From Phycisphaeraceae bacterium (GTDB lineage: Bacteria; Planctomycetota; Phycisphaerae; Phycisphaerales; UBA1924): a DNA stretch of 64,000 nt. Positions 57,154 to 64,000 of this stretch are shown piece by piece. Every line of letters starts with the position of its first letter. Position 1 is the first letter of the stretch. The stretch covers positions 124,001 through 188,000 of the forward strand of contig JAHCJI010000002.1 in the NCBI GenBank assembly GCA_026126305.1, read 5' to 3'. The translations under genes and the position numbers were made by a program. Under the pieces are notes generated by a model. It was not told the origin of the DNA. It did no database searches and was given only the letters and a program-made list of their open reading frames with translations.

Positions 57154-57957
57154 ATGATCGCCACGCAAGAGAGCACCAAGGCATCGACCGTCCGTATCCG
57201 CGTCAAGCGTTGCGATGGGCCGGGCAAGGCCTCGTACTGGCAGGCCTTCGACGTGCCGCGTGAGCCCGGCGCGAACATCATCAGTTGTCTCCAGTGGATC
57301 GCCGCCCACCCGGTGACGGTGGAAGGCCTGAAAACGACACCGGTGGTCTGGGATTCGGGCTGCCTGGAGGAAGTGTGCGGCGCCTGCACGATGGTGATCA
57401 ACGGGAAGGTCCGCCAGAGTTGCTCGGCCCTGATCGAGAACATTGCGCCAAACGCGGGCGATGTGGTATCGCTCGAACCCATGAGCAAGTTCCCGGTCAT
57501 CCGCGACTTGTGGGTCGACCGGACACGCATGTTCGAGGCGCTCAAGCGTGTCAAGGCATGGGTGCCCATCGACGGCACCTATAACCTCGGGGCGGGCCCC
57601 AAGGAAAGCCCCGAACAGCAGGCCACGCGGTACACACTCTCCACGTGCATGTCCTGCGGTTGCTGCCTGGAAGCCTGCCCGCAATATCTGCTCGAAGAAG
57701 ACCCCAAGAAGTGGCCGACCAGTTTTATCGGAGCGGCGGCCATGAACCAGGCCCGGCTCTTCAACGAGCACGAGACCGGCAAGCAACTCAAGAAGGATCG
57801 TCTTGACGTGCTTATGGGTCCTGGGGGGCAGTCCGACTGCGGCAACTCGCAGAACTGCGTGAAGGTCTGCCCCAAGGAGATCCCCCTGGACGAGTCTTGG
57901 GCGGCCATCGGCAGGTCGGTCACGATCCATGCCATCACCTCATGGTTGCGCCGCTGA
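57154..57957 (+). CDS. sdhB: Succinate dehydrogenase iron-sulfur subunit
   Basis: 267 residues from ATG 57154, preceded by AAGGA. The [2Fe-2S] cysteines are Cys70, Cys75, Cys78 and Cys90 (DSGCLEEVCGACTM). The [4Fe-4S] motif is CMSCGCCLEACP (165-176), and the third cluster is CGNSQNCVKVCP. It relays electrons from SdhA FAD to the membrane subunit. The gene order sdhC-sdhA-sdhB matches the B-type enzyme. Confidence 0.97.
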   Translation: MIATQESTKASTVRIRVKRCDGPGKASYWQAFDVPREPGANIISCLQWIAAHPVTVEGLKTTPVVWDSGCLEEVCGACTMVINGKVRQSCSALIENIAPNAGDVVSLEPMSKFPVIRDLWVDRTRMFEALKRVKAWVPIDGTYNLGAGPKESPEQQATRYTLSTCMSCGCCLEACPQYLLEEDPKKWPTSFIGAAAMNQARLFNEHETGKQLKKDRLDVLMGPGGQSDCGNSQNCVKVCPKEIPLDESWAAIGRSVTIHAITSWLRR

Positions 57958-58182
57958 GTCGTGGCATCATTTCGAGCATGGTTCGTGCTTTCGGCTCGTT
58001 TATCGGAAACGGGCTGAGTCCGACGATGCACACGCTGGCATCGGGTGACGACGATGGACACGGGGCGGATAACTACGGAATGGCTCGATCCAGACCGTGC
58101 GACCGCCACCGACGGCTGGCTCTGTGTCTTGTATGCGACACCATCCACAGCAAGTGCCGCGACAGGCCGATGCTGAGTGGTG

Positions 58183-59706
58183 ATGAATACCTTCCAACGG
58201 TCGCAGCGGGGGTCCATCGGTTACGGTGGGCAGGACATCGGAGCCGTCTCGGGTCTGGCCTGGGTCGTCGGCGTCTGCGCCGTCGTGCTCACGGCGTGGG
58301 TTCTTGGCGCAGCATGGTTGAGCGCATCCCTGCTCGGCATCCCGGCGGGGTTGTGGATCATCGTGGCCGTACTCGGCGGTCGATGGTTGCTGGGTCGTGG
58401 ATCGCGCTCGCAACCCGCGTTTGTCGTTCAGCCGCGATTGGCAGTGCGCCCCTCGGCGTCCATCGAACAGGCACAGGAATTGCCCGGCGATGCCGTTCAG
58501 CCGACTGAGAACGTGTCAGATGGCATGGAACAAGCCGCTGTGATCCGTGGTGAGATCGGCGTGCCGAGGCTGTTGCTGGCTGGCACGGCCGAAGCGGGTG
58601 TCGAAGCAATGCGTTCGTTCTCGGGTGGTACGTTGCCCGGCTGGCTTGAGCGCATGGAGCATGCCAGTGGGACGCCCGGTTTGACGCTAGCCGCCCCCCT
58701 GCGGGTAGGCGTGGACTTGGATGCCCGGCTGTTGGAGCGGCTCGAGGCGGCCAGTGGTTCGTTGCCGATTGCCTTCGTGCCTTTCGTAGGTGGCGATGAT
58801 GCCGCACTGTGGAGGCGTCTGGGCCTGGATGCGGTGATCTCGCATGATGGTGCGGAGGGGCCTTTGACCATCCGAATGGCCGAAGCGCCACGCGCAACGG
58901 CGGCCTGGCACAATTGGGCCGAGGCGTTACCCCTGAGTTATGCGTCGCTGTTCCCGCAGCGGATCGACCCGGCCTGTATCGTGCTCGGTTCCTTCGACTG
59001 GAGTGATGACGGCGCGGTGGACGTTCTGAGATCATTGCTCGAGAGCGCAGCGCTGCTGAGCCGTTATCCGGCTCGTCTCGGCGTGGGCGATCGGATCCGT
59101 GGACGCCGGGCCTTGGCGTTGCTGCCCGGTTCACCCTTGGTTTCTGATCCCGCCCTGGACCGTGCCATGGGTCACATGGCGGCGGTGCTCGAGACCCGGA
59201 CGCGCGGCCTGTGTGGGCCGGTTGAGCGTGCGGCGATGCGTGTCCTGGCGGCTTACTTGGCTTGGACGGGCTGTGGGCTGCTCCCCGAAGACCGTGTGTC
59301 GGCGGCACGCACCATCGGTCGCCTGGGTCCGGGCGAGGGCGAGACGTACCTTCGTGCCTGCGTGGCGGCCTTCGCGGGCGGCCAAGAGGTACTGGGCTTC
59401 GACCTGATGCTTACCGGGCACGACCGTCTGGCGGTCGAACGTCCACAGCCATTGTTCGACCCGATGGAGTACCTGCTCTCGGACATTGCCTTCAACCGCG
59501 GAGGTGCTGAAACCATGGGCAAACTCGCGGCGGGGCTCGCGTACGCGACGGCACTGGTCGAGCGTCCGAGGCTGGCCTACATCCTCGACGACTTGCGTGA
59601 CGAGGTCGTGGGGGCCCAGTGGCTCATCGTCAACGCCGATACGCGAGAGGCCGTCCTTGCCATGATCGATGCCCTGGCCGCTGCTCGCCTGAAGTCGGCC
59701 GCGTAA
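58183..59706 (+). CDS. Hypothetical protein with two N-terminal membrane helices
   Basis: 507 residues from ATG 58183 (two GTGs lie just upstream in frame). Two hydrophobic helices (about 24-46 and 47-68) precede a soluble domain of about 430 residues. No motif is recognised; phrases such as LDARLLERLEAASGSLPIAF and EGETYLRACVAAFAGGQEV suggest a repeat of alpha/beta and helical segments. Similar proteins may be planctomycete-specific. It stands alone after sdhB, with a 225-base gap. Function unknown. Confidence 0.7.
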   Translation: MNTFQRSQRGSIGYGGQDIGAVSGLAWVVGVCAVVLTAWVLGAAWLSASLLGIPAGLWIIVAVLGGRWLLGRGSRSQPAFVVQPRLAVRPSASIEQAQELPGDAVQPTENVSDGMEQAAVIRGEIGVPRLLLAGTAEAGVEAMRSFSGGTLPGWLERMEHASGTPGLTLAAPLRVGVDLDARLLERLEAASGSLPIAFVPFVGGDDAALWRRLGLDAVISHDGAEGPLTIRMAEAPRATAAWHNWAEALPLSYASLFPQRIDPACIVLGSFDWSDDGAVDVLRSLLESAALLSRYPARLGVGDRIRGRRALALLPGSPLVSDPALDRAMGHMAAVLETRTRGLCGPVERAAMRVLAAYLAWTGCGLLPEDRVSAARTIGRLGPGEGETYLRACVAAFAGGQEVLGFDLMLTGHDRLAVERPQPLFDPMEYLLSDIAFNRGGAETMGKLAAGLAYATALVERPRLAYILDDLRDEVVGAQWLIVNADTREAVLAMIDALAAARLKSAA

Positions 59707-59715
59707 GAGACCGGC

Positions 59716-59982
59716 TTAGCCCTGCACATCGAGGCGATTGGTGCTGTCTTGATCGTCGGGCTGGTCTGGAGTCTCGGGCTGTGATTTGGGCCGATCGGTT
59801 GCCGTGGCGGCCTTCTCGACGGCGTTGGCACTCAAGACGATCCGATCGCCGGTCTGTTGGCCGTTCTTGGCGCGGCGGGCCTCGTCGTTTTCCTTCGAGG
59901 CAGTCTGGACCTTGCTGGCCCGTTCGCTTGCTGCGACCGTAGCCGCCAGCGCGGCCGCGGCACTGGATGGCACTACGCTCAT
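59716..59982 (-). CDS. Small hydrophilic protein, possible
   Basis: 88 residues from ATG 59980-59982. It is low in hydrophobic residues apart from the Ala-rich start, with ASKENDEARRAKNGQQTGDR then IVLSANAVEKA and ending NRLDVQG. Its gene ends just after the stop of the convergent upstream gene. Small proteins with a similar 'LSANA' and 'LDVQG' style may occur in planctomycetes, from memory. No clear ribosome site, so its reality is uncertain. Confidence 0.5.
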   Translation of the reverse strand: MSVVPSSAAAALAATVAASERASKVQTASKENDEARRAKNGQQTGDRIVLSANAVEKAATATDRPKSQPETPDQPDDQDSTNRLDVQG

Positions 59983-60049
59983 ACCCAAGATATCGGAGGA
60001 ACGGAGCGGGCCCCTTCAATCAAGAACCATACAAGCTCCGAAGATGTGT

Positions 60050-60841
60050 TCAAACCCCGACGATGTTGGCTCCACAATCGACATAGATGTTCTCGCCGGT
60101 AACGCCCGCACTGAGGTCGCTGGCCAGGTAGACGGCGGTGTTGCCCACGTCGCCGCCCTCGACGTTGCGACGCAGGGGCGAGCGGTCGAGGTTCTGCTCG
60201 CTGATCTTGTCGGCCCCGCCCACCGCGCTGCTGGCCAGCGTCCGCAGGTAGCCCCCCGAGATGGTATTGACACGGATGCCGTGCTGGCCCAGATCGCCGG
60301 CCAGATACCGCGCGGTGGCTTCGAGGGTGGCCTTGGCCACGCCCATGATGTTGTAGCCCGGCACGACCTTCTCGGCCCCGTAATAACTCATGGCCATGAC
60401 CGAGCCACCCTCCTTGGAAAGCAGGTCCTTGCTTCGGCGGGTGAGGCCCAGCAAGGTGTAGGCCGAGATGTCGATGGCGCTCAAGAACGCGTCGCGGGGG
60501 GTCTCGATGAACTTGCCGGGCGCGAGGAACTCGCGATCGGCAAAGGCGATGGAATGCACCAGCACGTGCATGGCCCGGAAGCGGCCCTCATAGGCCGAGA
60601 TCGCTTTGTCGATATCCGGGTCGCTGGCGGCATCCATCGGCACGATCAGCGGGTCTTGCCCTCCACCCCCGGGCAGGGCCTCTACGGCTCGGGCCGTACG
60701 ACGCTCGTTCTTCTCGCCCGGCAGGCAGGTGTAAGCGCAGGTGGCACCGTGCTCGATCATGGCCTTGGCGATATGCCAGGCGTAGGAGCGTTCGTTGGCG
60801 ATCCCGACGATCAGGGCAACCTTGCCTTCCAGCAGTTCCAT
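60050..60841 (-). CDS. fabI: Enoyl-ACP reductase (NADH), FabI
   Basis: 263 residues from ATG 60839-60841, with GGGAGG upstream. FabI-type SDR: GIANERSYAWHIAKAM binds cofactor, and the active-site pair is Tyr-x6-Lys in GYNIMGVAKATLE. SGGYLRTLASSAV is the flexible substrate loop. It does the last reduction in each fatty-acid elongation cycle. It reads divergently from nadC, with about 90 bases between. Confidence 0.96.
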   Translation of the reverse strand: MELLEGKVALIVGIANERSYAWHIAKAMIEHGATCAYTCLPGEKNERRTARAVEALPGGGGQDPLIVPMDAASDPDIDKAISAYEGRFRAMHVLVHSIAFADREFLAPGKFIETPRDAFLSAIDISAYTLLGLTRRSKDLLSKEGGSVMAMSYYGAEKVVPGYNIMGVAKATLEATARYLAGDLGQHGIRVNTISGGYLRTLASSAVGGADKISEQNLDRSPLRRNVEGGDVGNTAVYLASDLSAGVTGENIYVDCGANIVGV

Positions 60842-60933
60842 GGATCCTCCCGGGCGCGGCCTGGCGCCCCTGTGCGGGTTCTGGAACACGCATTGTAAGA
60901 CCCAAGTCCACGCCGGGCCCATACGATGTCCCC

Positions 60934-61863
60934 GTGCCCATGTCACCAACAACACCCACGCCCGCCGACTGGTACCGGCGATTGGTCGCCCCGGACCATG
61001 TCCGACGCTTGCTGGAATTGTGCCGCGATGAAGACTTGGGCCCCAACCGCCTGGACCCAACGGCGGCCCTGATGGTCGAACAGTGCCGGCGAGCCGAGGC
61101 ATGGGTCGTTGCCCGTCGCGGGGGGATCGTCAGCGGCTTGCAAGCCGTTGGTGACATACTGCATGTGCTTGCACCATCCACCAAGGCACACCTCCTTGCC
61201 CAGGACGGCCAGCGTGTCGAACCGGGTCAATGTCTGGCCTTGCTGGATGGGCCATGGCGAGAAATCCTGGCCGTCGAGAGAACCCTGCTGAACCTGCTAG
61301 GTCGCCTGAGCGGGGTGGCTACCGAGACGGCGCGATACGTGACGGCGTTGGGGGATGTGTCGGCTGTCATCGTCGATACACGCAAGACGACGCCGGGCCT
61401 TCGGCAACTGGAAAAATACGCTGTGTTGTGTGGCGGCGGCCACAACCACCGCATGGGCTTGTACGACGCGGTGCTGATCAAGGACAACCACCTGGCGGGC
61501 TTGTCCGCGAGTGAAGCTGCTCAGAAGGTGCGTCGGGCGGCCATCGAGGCCCGGCGGCGATTCTCGCTCTCGTTCGTCGAGGTCGAAGTGGACACCATCG
61601 ATCAACTCGAAGCCATGCTGGGCATCGAGCCGGGCCTGCTGGACATCATCCTGCTCGACAACATGGGATTGGAAGACATGCGACAAGCCGTAGCCATGCG
61701 TGATGCGCGTGGGCAAAGGCCCTTGCTCGAGGCCTCGGGCGGCATCGCATTGGACACGCTGGCCGAAGTAGCGCAGACGGGCATCGATCGCATCGCCGTT
61801 GGTGCCATCACGCATCACGCCGTCTGGCTGGACATCGCCTTGGATGCCGGGGCAATGGCATGA
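60934..61863 (+). CDS. nadC: Nicotinate-nucleotide pyrophosphorylase (carboxylating)
   Basis: 309 residues from GTG 60934 or ATG 60940. Motifs: RTLLNLLGRLSGVATETARY, then VDTRKTTPGLRQLEKYAVLCGGG with GHNHRMGLYDAVLIKDNHL, then EVEVDTIDQLEAML and ASGGI. It makes nicotinate mononucleotide from quinolinate and PRPP in NAD synthesis. Its end overlaps the start of birA by ATGA, so the two are coupled. Confidence 0.96.
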   Translation: MPMSPTTPTPADWYRRLVAPDHVRRLLELCRDEDLGPNRLDPTAALMVEQCRRAEAWVVARRGGIVSGLQAVGDILHVLAPSTKAHLLAQDGQRVEPGQCLALLDGPWREILAVERTLLNLLGRLSGVATETARYVTALGDVSAVIVDTRKTTPGLRQLEKYAVLCGGGHNHRMGLYDAVLIKDNHLAGLSASEAAQKVRRAAIEARRRFSLSFVEVEVDTIDQLEAMLGIEPGLLDIILLDNMGLEDMRQAVAMRDARGQRPLLEASGGIALDTLAEVAQTGIDRIAVGAITHHAVWLDIALDAGAMA

Positions 61864-62630
61864 CGGTGGAAGACTGGTCCGTGTTGCAGGGGCCCACTGG
61901 TGTATTCGATCGTGTGGTGGTGCTCGATGAAGCCGCCTCCACGCAGGACGAGGCGCGTCGGCTCGCCGACGGTCGCTATGGGTTGGCTGTTATCGCGCGG
62001 CGGCAGACCAATGGTCGCGGGCGACAAGGGCGTGCCTGGCTCGACGCCGATGGCCGGGCGCTTTCCATGACGCTGGTCGTGCCCAACGCGGGCCATGCCG
62101 CCCGATTCTCGCTGGCCGCTGGCCTGGCGGTCATCGAAGCGTGTGAGGGACTCGGCGCGACGGGCCTGGGTCTGAAGTGGCCCAACGACGTGGTGGAGCA
62201 CGGCGGGCGTCATCGCAAACTGGCCGGTGTACTGATCGAGGCCGTTGGTGGCCTGGCACTGGTGGGCATCGGGCTCAACGTGCTGCAAGAAGATGGAAAC
62301 TGGGCCCATGGCATGGAACGTGAGGCGCTCAGTCTTGCCCAGTTATCGGTGCGAACGAGCCGGCCCGAGGTGGCCCGGGGCATTCTCCGAGCTATCCCGC
62401 CCTGGCTCGATGCCACCGACGATGTGATCCGGCAGCGTTGGTCTGAGCGTGGCACGCTGCGTGGATGCCGATGCGTGTTCCGGGTCGATGGCCGATCTGT
62501 GCTGGGCACGGTGGTCGGCTTGGACGAACAATGGCGATTGGTGCTTGAGACGCCCCAGGGCGTACGTATCCGAATAGACGCTGCCCATGCCCACCTCGAA
62601 GAAACGGTGCCCGGCGGGAGTTTATCCTGA
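61860..62630 (+). CDS. birA: Biotin-[acetyl-CoA-carboxylase] ligase
   Basis: 256 residues starting in the ATGA overlap with nadC. ARRQTNGRGRQGRAWLD is the biotinyl-AMP loop, LKWPNDVV is the biotin-binding motif, and KLAGVLIEAVGGLALVGIGL follows. It charges carboxylase carrier lysines. No helix-turn-helix is present, so it cannot repress transcription as E. coli BirA does. Confidence 0.95.
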   Translation: MTVEDWSVLQGPTGVFDRVVVLDEAASTQDEARRLADGRYGLAVIARRQTNGRGRQGRAWLDADGRALSMTLVVPNAGHAARFSLAAGLAVIEACEGLGATGLGLKWPNDVVEHGGRHRKLAGVLIEAVGGLALVGIGLNVLQEDGNWAHGMEREALSLAQLSVRTSRPEVARGILRAIPPWLDATDDVIRQRWSERGTLRGCRCVFRVDGRSVLGTVVGLDEQWRLVLETPQGVRIRIDAAHAHLEETVPGGSLS

Positions 62631-62633
62631 TCC

Positions 62634-64000
62634 ATGTCCGCGAATATCCAACAGAACGAGACCGTCCGGCTGAGAATCGATGGCATGCATTGCGCGGGCT
62701 GCGTTGGATCGGTCGAAAAGGCCTTGAAAAGGACGCCGGGTGTCGCCCAGGCCATGGTCAGCCTCGCGGGCGGATCGGCCCTGGTTCGAGGCAGCGGACT
62801 CAACGCCCAAGAGCTTGCGTCGGTCGTGAGCCAGACCGGCTTTGATGCAACGCCCGCGTCGACCAGGAATGCCGCGGCCGATCTGGCCGATCGCCTCGGC
62901 AAAGATGATGGCAAGCAGGCCAGGGCATGGCGATGGCGCGTGATGCTGGGCGTGGCGCTCTGGCTGCCCATGGAACTAGCCCACTGGTTCGGGCACGGGC
63001 TGGGCCTGCACATGACCAGCGGCGCGGGGCTGGCCGTCGCACTCGCCGTGGGCACCATCGCCCAGGTCTTCATCGGGTCGGCCTTCTATCGCTCGGCTTG
63101 GTCGGCGGCCCGGCGCAAGGCCACCAACATGGACACGCTCGTTTCGCTGGGCAGCGCTTCGGCCTATGCCCTTTCGATCGGGCACGCGGCGCTCATCTTC
63201 ACGGGCCAAGGCGAGCATCCGACGTACTTCATCGAGGCCACCGGCCTGCTCACGCTCATCTCGCTTGGCCACTGGCTCGAACGCCGGGCCAAGCGCGGCA
63301 CCACCAAGGCCCTGCGCGAGCTGGCGGCCATGCAGCCCACCGAGGCGGTGGTGCTGGCCCACGAACAAGACACCAGCGGTGCGACCGTGCCGGCGCACGA
63401 TGTACTGCCCGGAGATTTCGTGTTGGTCCGCGTGGGGGATCGCTGCCCGGTCGACGGCGAACTGCTCGGGCCGGCTTCGCTCGACGAGTCGGCTGTCACG
63501 GGCGAGTCAGTGCCCGTTGAGAAGCAAGCGGGCGATACGGTCATGGCCGGCTCGGTGGCGGTGGGCTCGCCGGCGATCGTGCGTGCTACAACCGATGGCG
63601 CGGGCGGCACGCTGGGCCGCATGGTCGCACTCGTGGCCGATGCGCTTGCCAGCAAGGCCGACGTGCAACGGCTGGCCGACAAGGTGTCTTCCATATTCGT
63701 GCCACTGGCCATCGGCATCGCGCTGGTGAGTTTTACGGTCTGGTTCTTCCTGCCCAGTGGCGGGCTGGCCAAGGCCGTCGTCACCGCCGCCACGGTCCTG
63801 GTCATCTCGTGCCCATGCGCCCTGGGCCTGGCCACGCCCCTGGCCGTTATGGTCGGCACGGGCGCGGCCGGGCGGCGGGGCATCCTCGTCCGTTCGGCTA
63901 ACGCCCTCGAGCGGGCGGCCATCGCGCGCATCGCCTTGCTCGACAAGACCGGGACCATCACCAGCGGCCTGCCCGTTGTCCATGAAGATACGCCCAACTC
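62634..64000 (+). CDS. Copper-transporting P1B-type ATPase, C-terminus beyond window
   Basis: The first 455 codons are seen. The start ATG 62634 follows birA by three bases. A heavy-metal domain has GMHCAGC (Cys20/Cys23), followed by two membrane hairpins and the actuator loop LDESAVTGESVPVEK. The ion-binding helix has CPC (VLVISCPCALGLATPL), typical of Cu(I) pumps, and the phosphorylation motif is DKTGTI near residue 443. The ATP-binding and last membrane segments lie past the right edge. It should export Cu(I). Confidence 0.95.
   Translation, partial: MSANIQQNETVRLRIDGMHCAGCVGSVEKALKRTPGVAQAMVSLAGGSALVRGSGLNAQELASVVSQTGFDATPASTRNAAADLADRLGKDDGKQARAWRWRVMLGVALWLPMELAHWFGHGLGLHMTSGAGLAVALAVGTIAQVFIGSAFYRSAWSAARRKATNMDTLVSLGSASAYALSIGHAALIFTGQGEHPTYFIEATGLLTLISLGHWLERRAKRGTTKALRELAAMQPTEAVVLAHEQDTSGATVPAHDVLPGDFVLVRVGDRCPVDGELLGPASLDESAVTGESVPVEKQAGDTVMAGSVAVGSPAIVRATTDGAGGTLGRMVALVADALASKADVQRLADKVSSIFVPLAIGIALVSFTVWFFLPSGGLAKAVVTAATVLVISCPCALGLATPLAVMVGTGAAGRRGILVRSANALERAAIARIALLDKTGTITSGLPVVHEDTPN

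Noticed and set aside
57958..58182. Possible small genes between sdhB and the following hypothetical gene
   Set aside because: Frames here are rich in Arg/His/Cys without a ribosome site or domain and extend antisense into the next gene.

Overview
The window looks like chromosomal DNA from a GC-rich member of the Planctomycetota, most likely class Phycisphaerae. The evidence is: four secreted proteins that end in (or carry tandem copies of) a 'DGDGxLTIFDFLxFQNAFA' dockerin-like motif ending in Cys; a large MoxR/DUF58/VWA operon fused to an ABC-2 transporter; a ribosomal protein S4 without zinc cysteines; and ordinary bacterial housekeeping genes (lepA, truB, miaB, sdhCAB, fabI, nadC, birA). 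The taxonomy is inferred from protein style only. By eye, about 20-51 kb is visibly more GC-rich than the two flanks.

Layout. 0-1.7 kb: an M48 metalloprotease (cut by the window edge) paired with LemA. 1.8-2.5 kb: a nitroreductase with the substrate-lid residues of iodotyrosine deiodinase. 2.5-14.6 kb: a seven-gene minus-strand operon of two-VWA membrane protein, MoxR ATPase, DUF58 protein, BatA-like VWA protein, large membrane protein, ABC ATPase and duplicated ABC permease. 14.9-15.7 kb: a secreted dockerin-type protein with a clear terminator. 15.8-18.8 kb: CheX phosphatase, CheY regulator, DUF342/FapA-like and PilZ proteins. 18.8-23.9 kb: threonine aldolase, MFS transporter, LepA, and a zeta-toxin-like kinase with a small partner ORF. 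24-38.9 kb: a fibronectin-like protein, tRNA-Ser(GGA), TruB, PpiD-like chaperone, S4, IlvE, an atypical SDR, an SRPBCC-epimerase fusion, cyclodeaminase, a long coiled-coil protein, and a DNA ligase/exonuclease pair. 39-46.4 kb: three secreted dockerin-type proteins (14-repeat kelch-like, C39-like peptidase, FG-GAP propeller). 46.6-48.3 kb: a small island holding an Imm53-type immunity gene and another fibronectin-like paralogue, bounded by a duplicated miaB 3' end. 48.3-64 kb: miaB, sensor kinase, YraN, a lipoprotein parvulin, DUF1844, the succinate dehydrogenase genes, FabI, NadC, BirA and a copper P-type ATPase cut by the right edge.

The most unusual items are a three-member paralogous family of cytoplasmic helix-plus-fibronectin-like proteins (24.1, 42.1 and 47.6 kb), each behind a long GC-rich, hairpin-containing leader, and the 1.7-kb island between an intact and a truncated copy of the miaB 3' end. 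The truncated copy differs from the real one mostly at synonymous sites, which suggests it came from another miaB allele rather than decaying in place.
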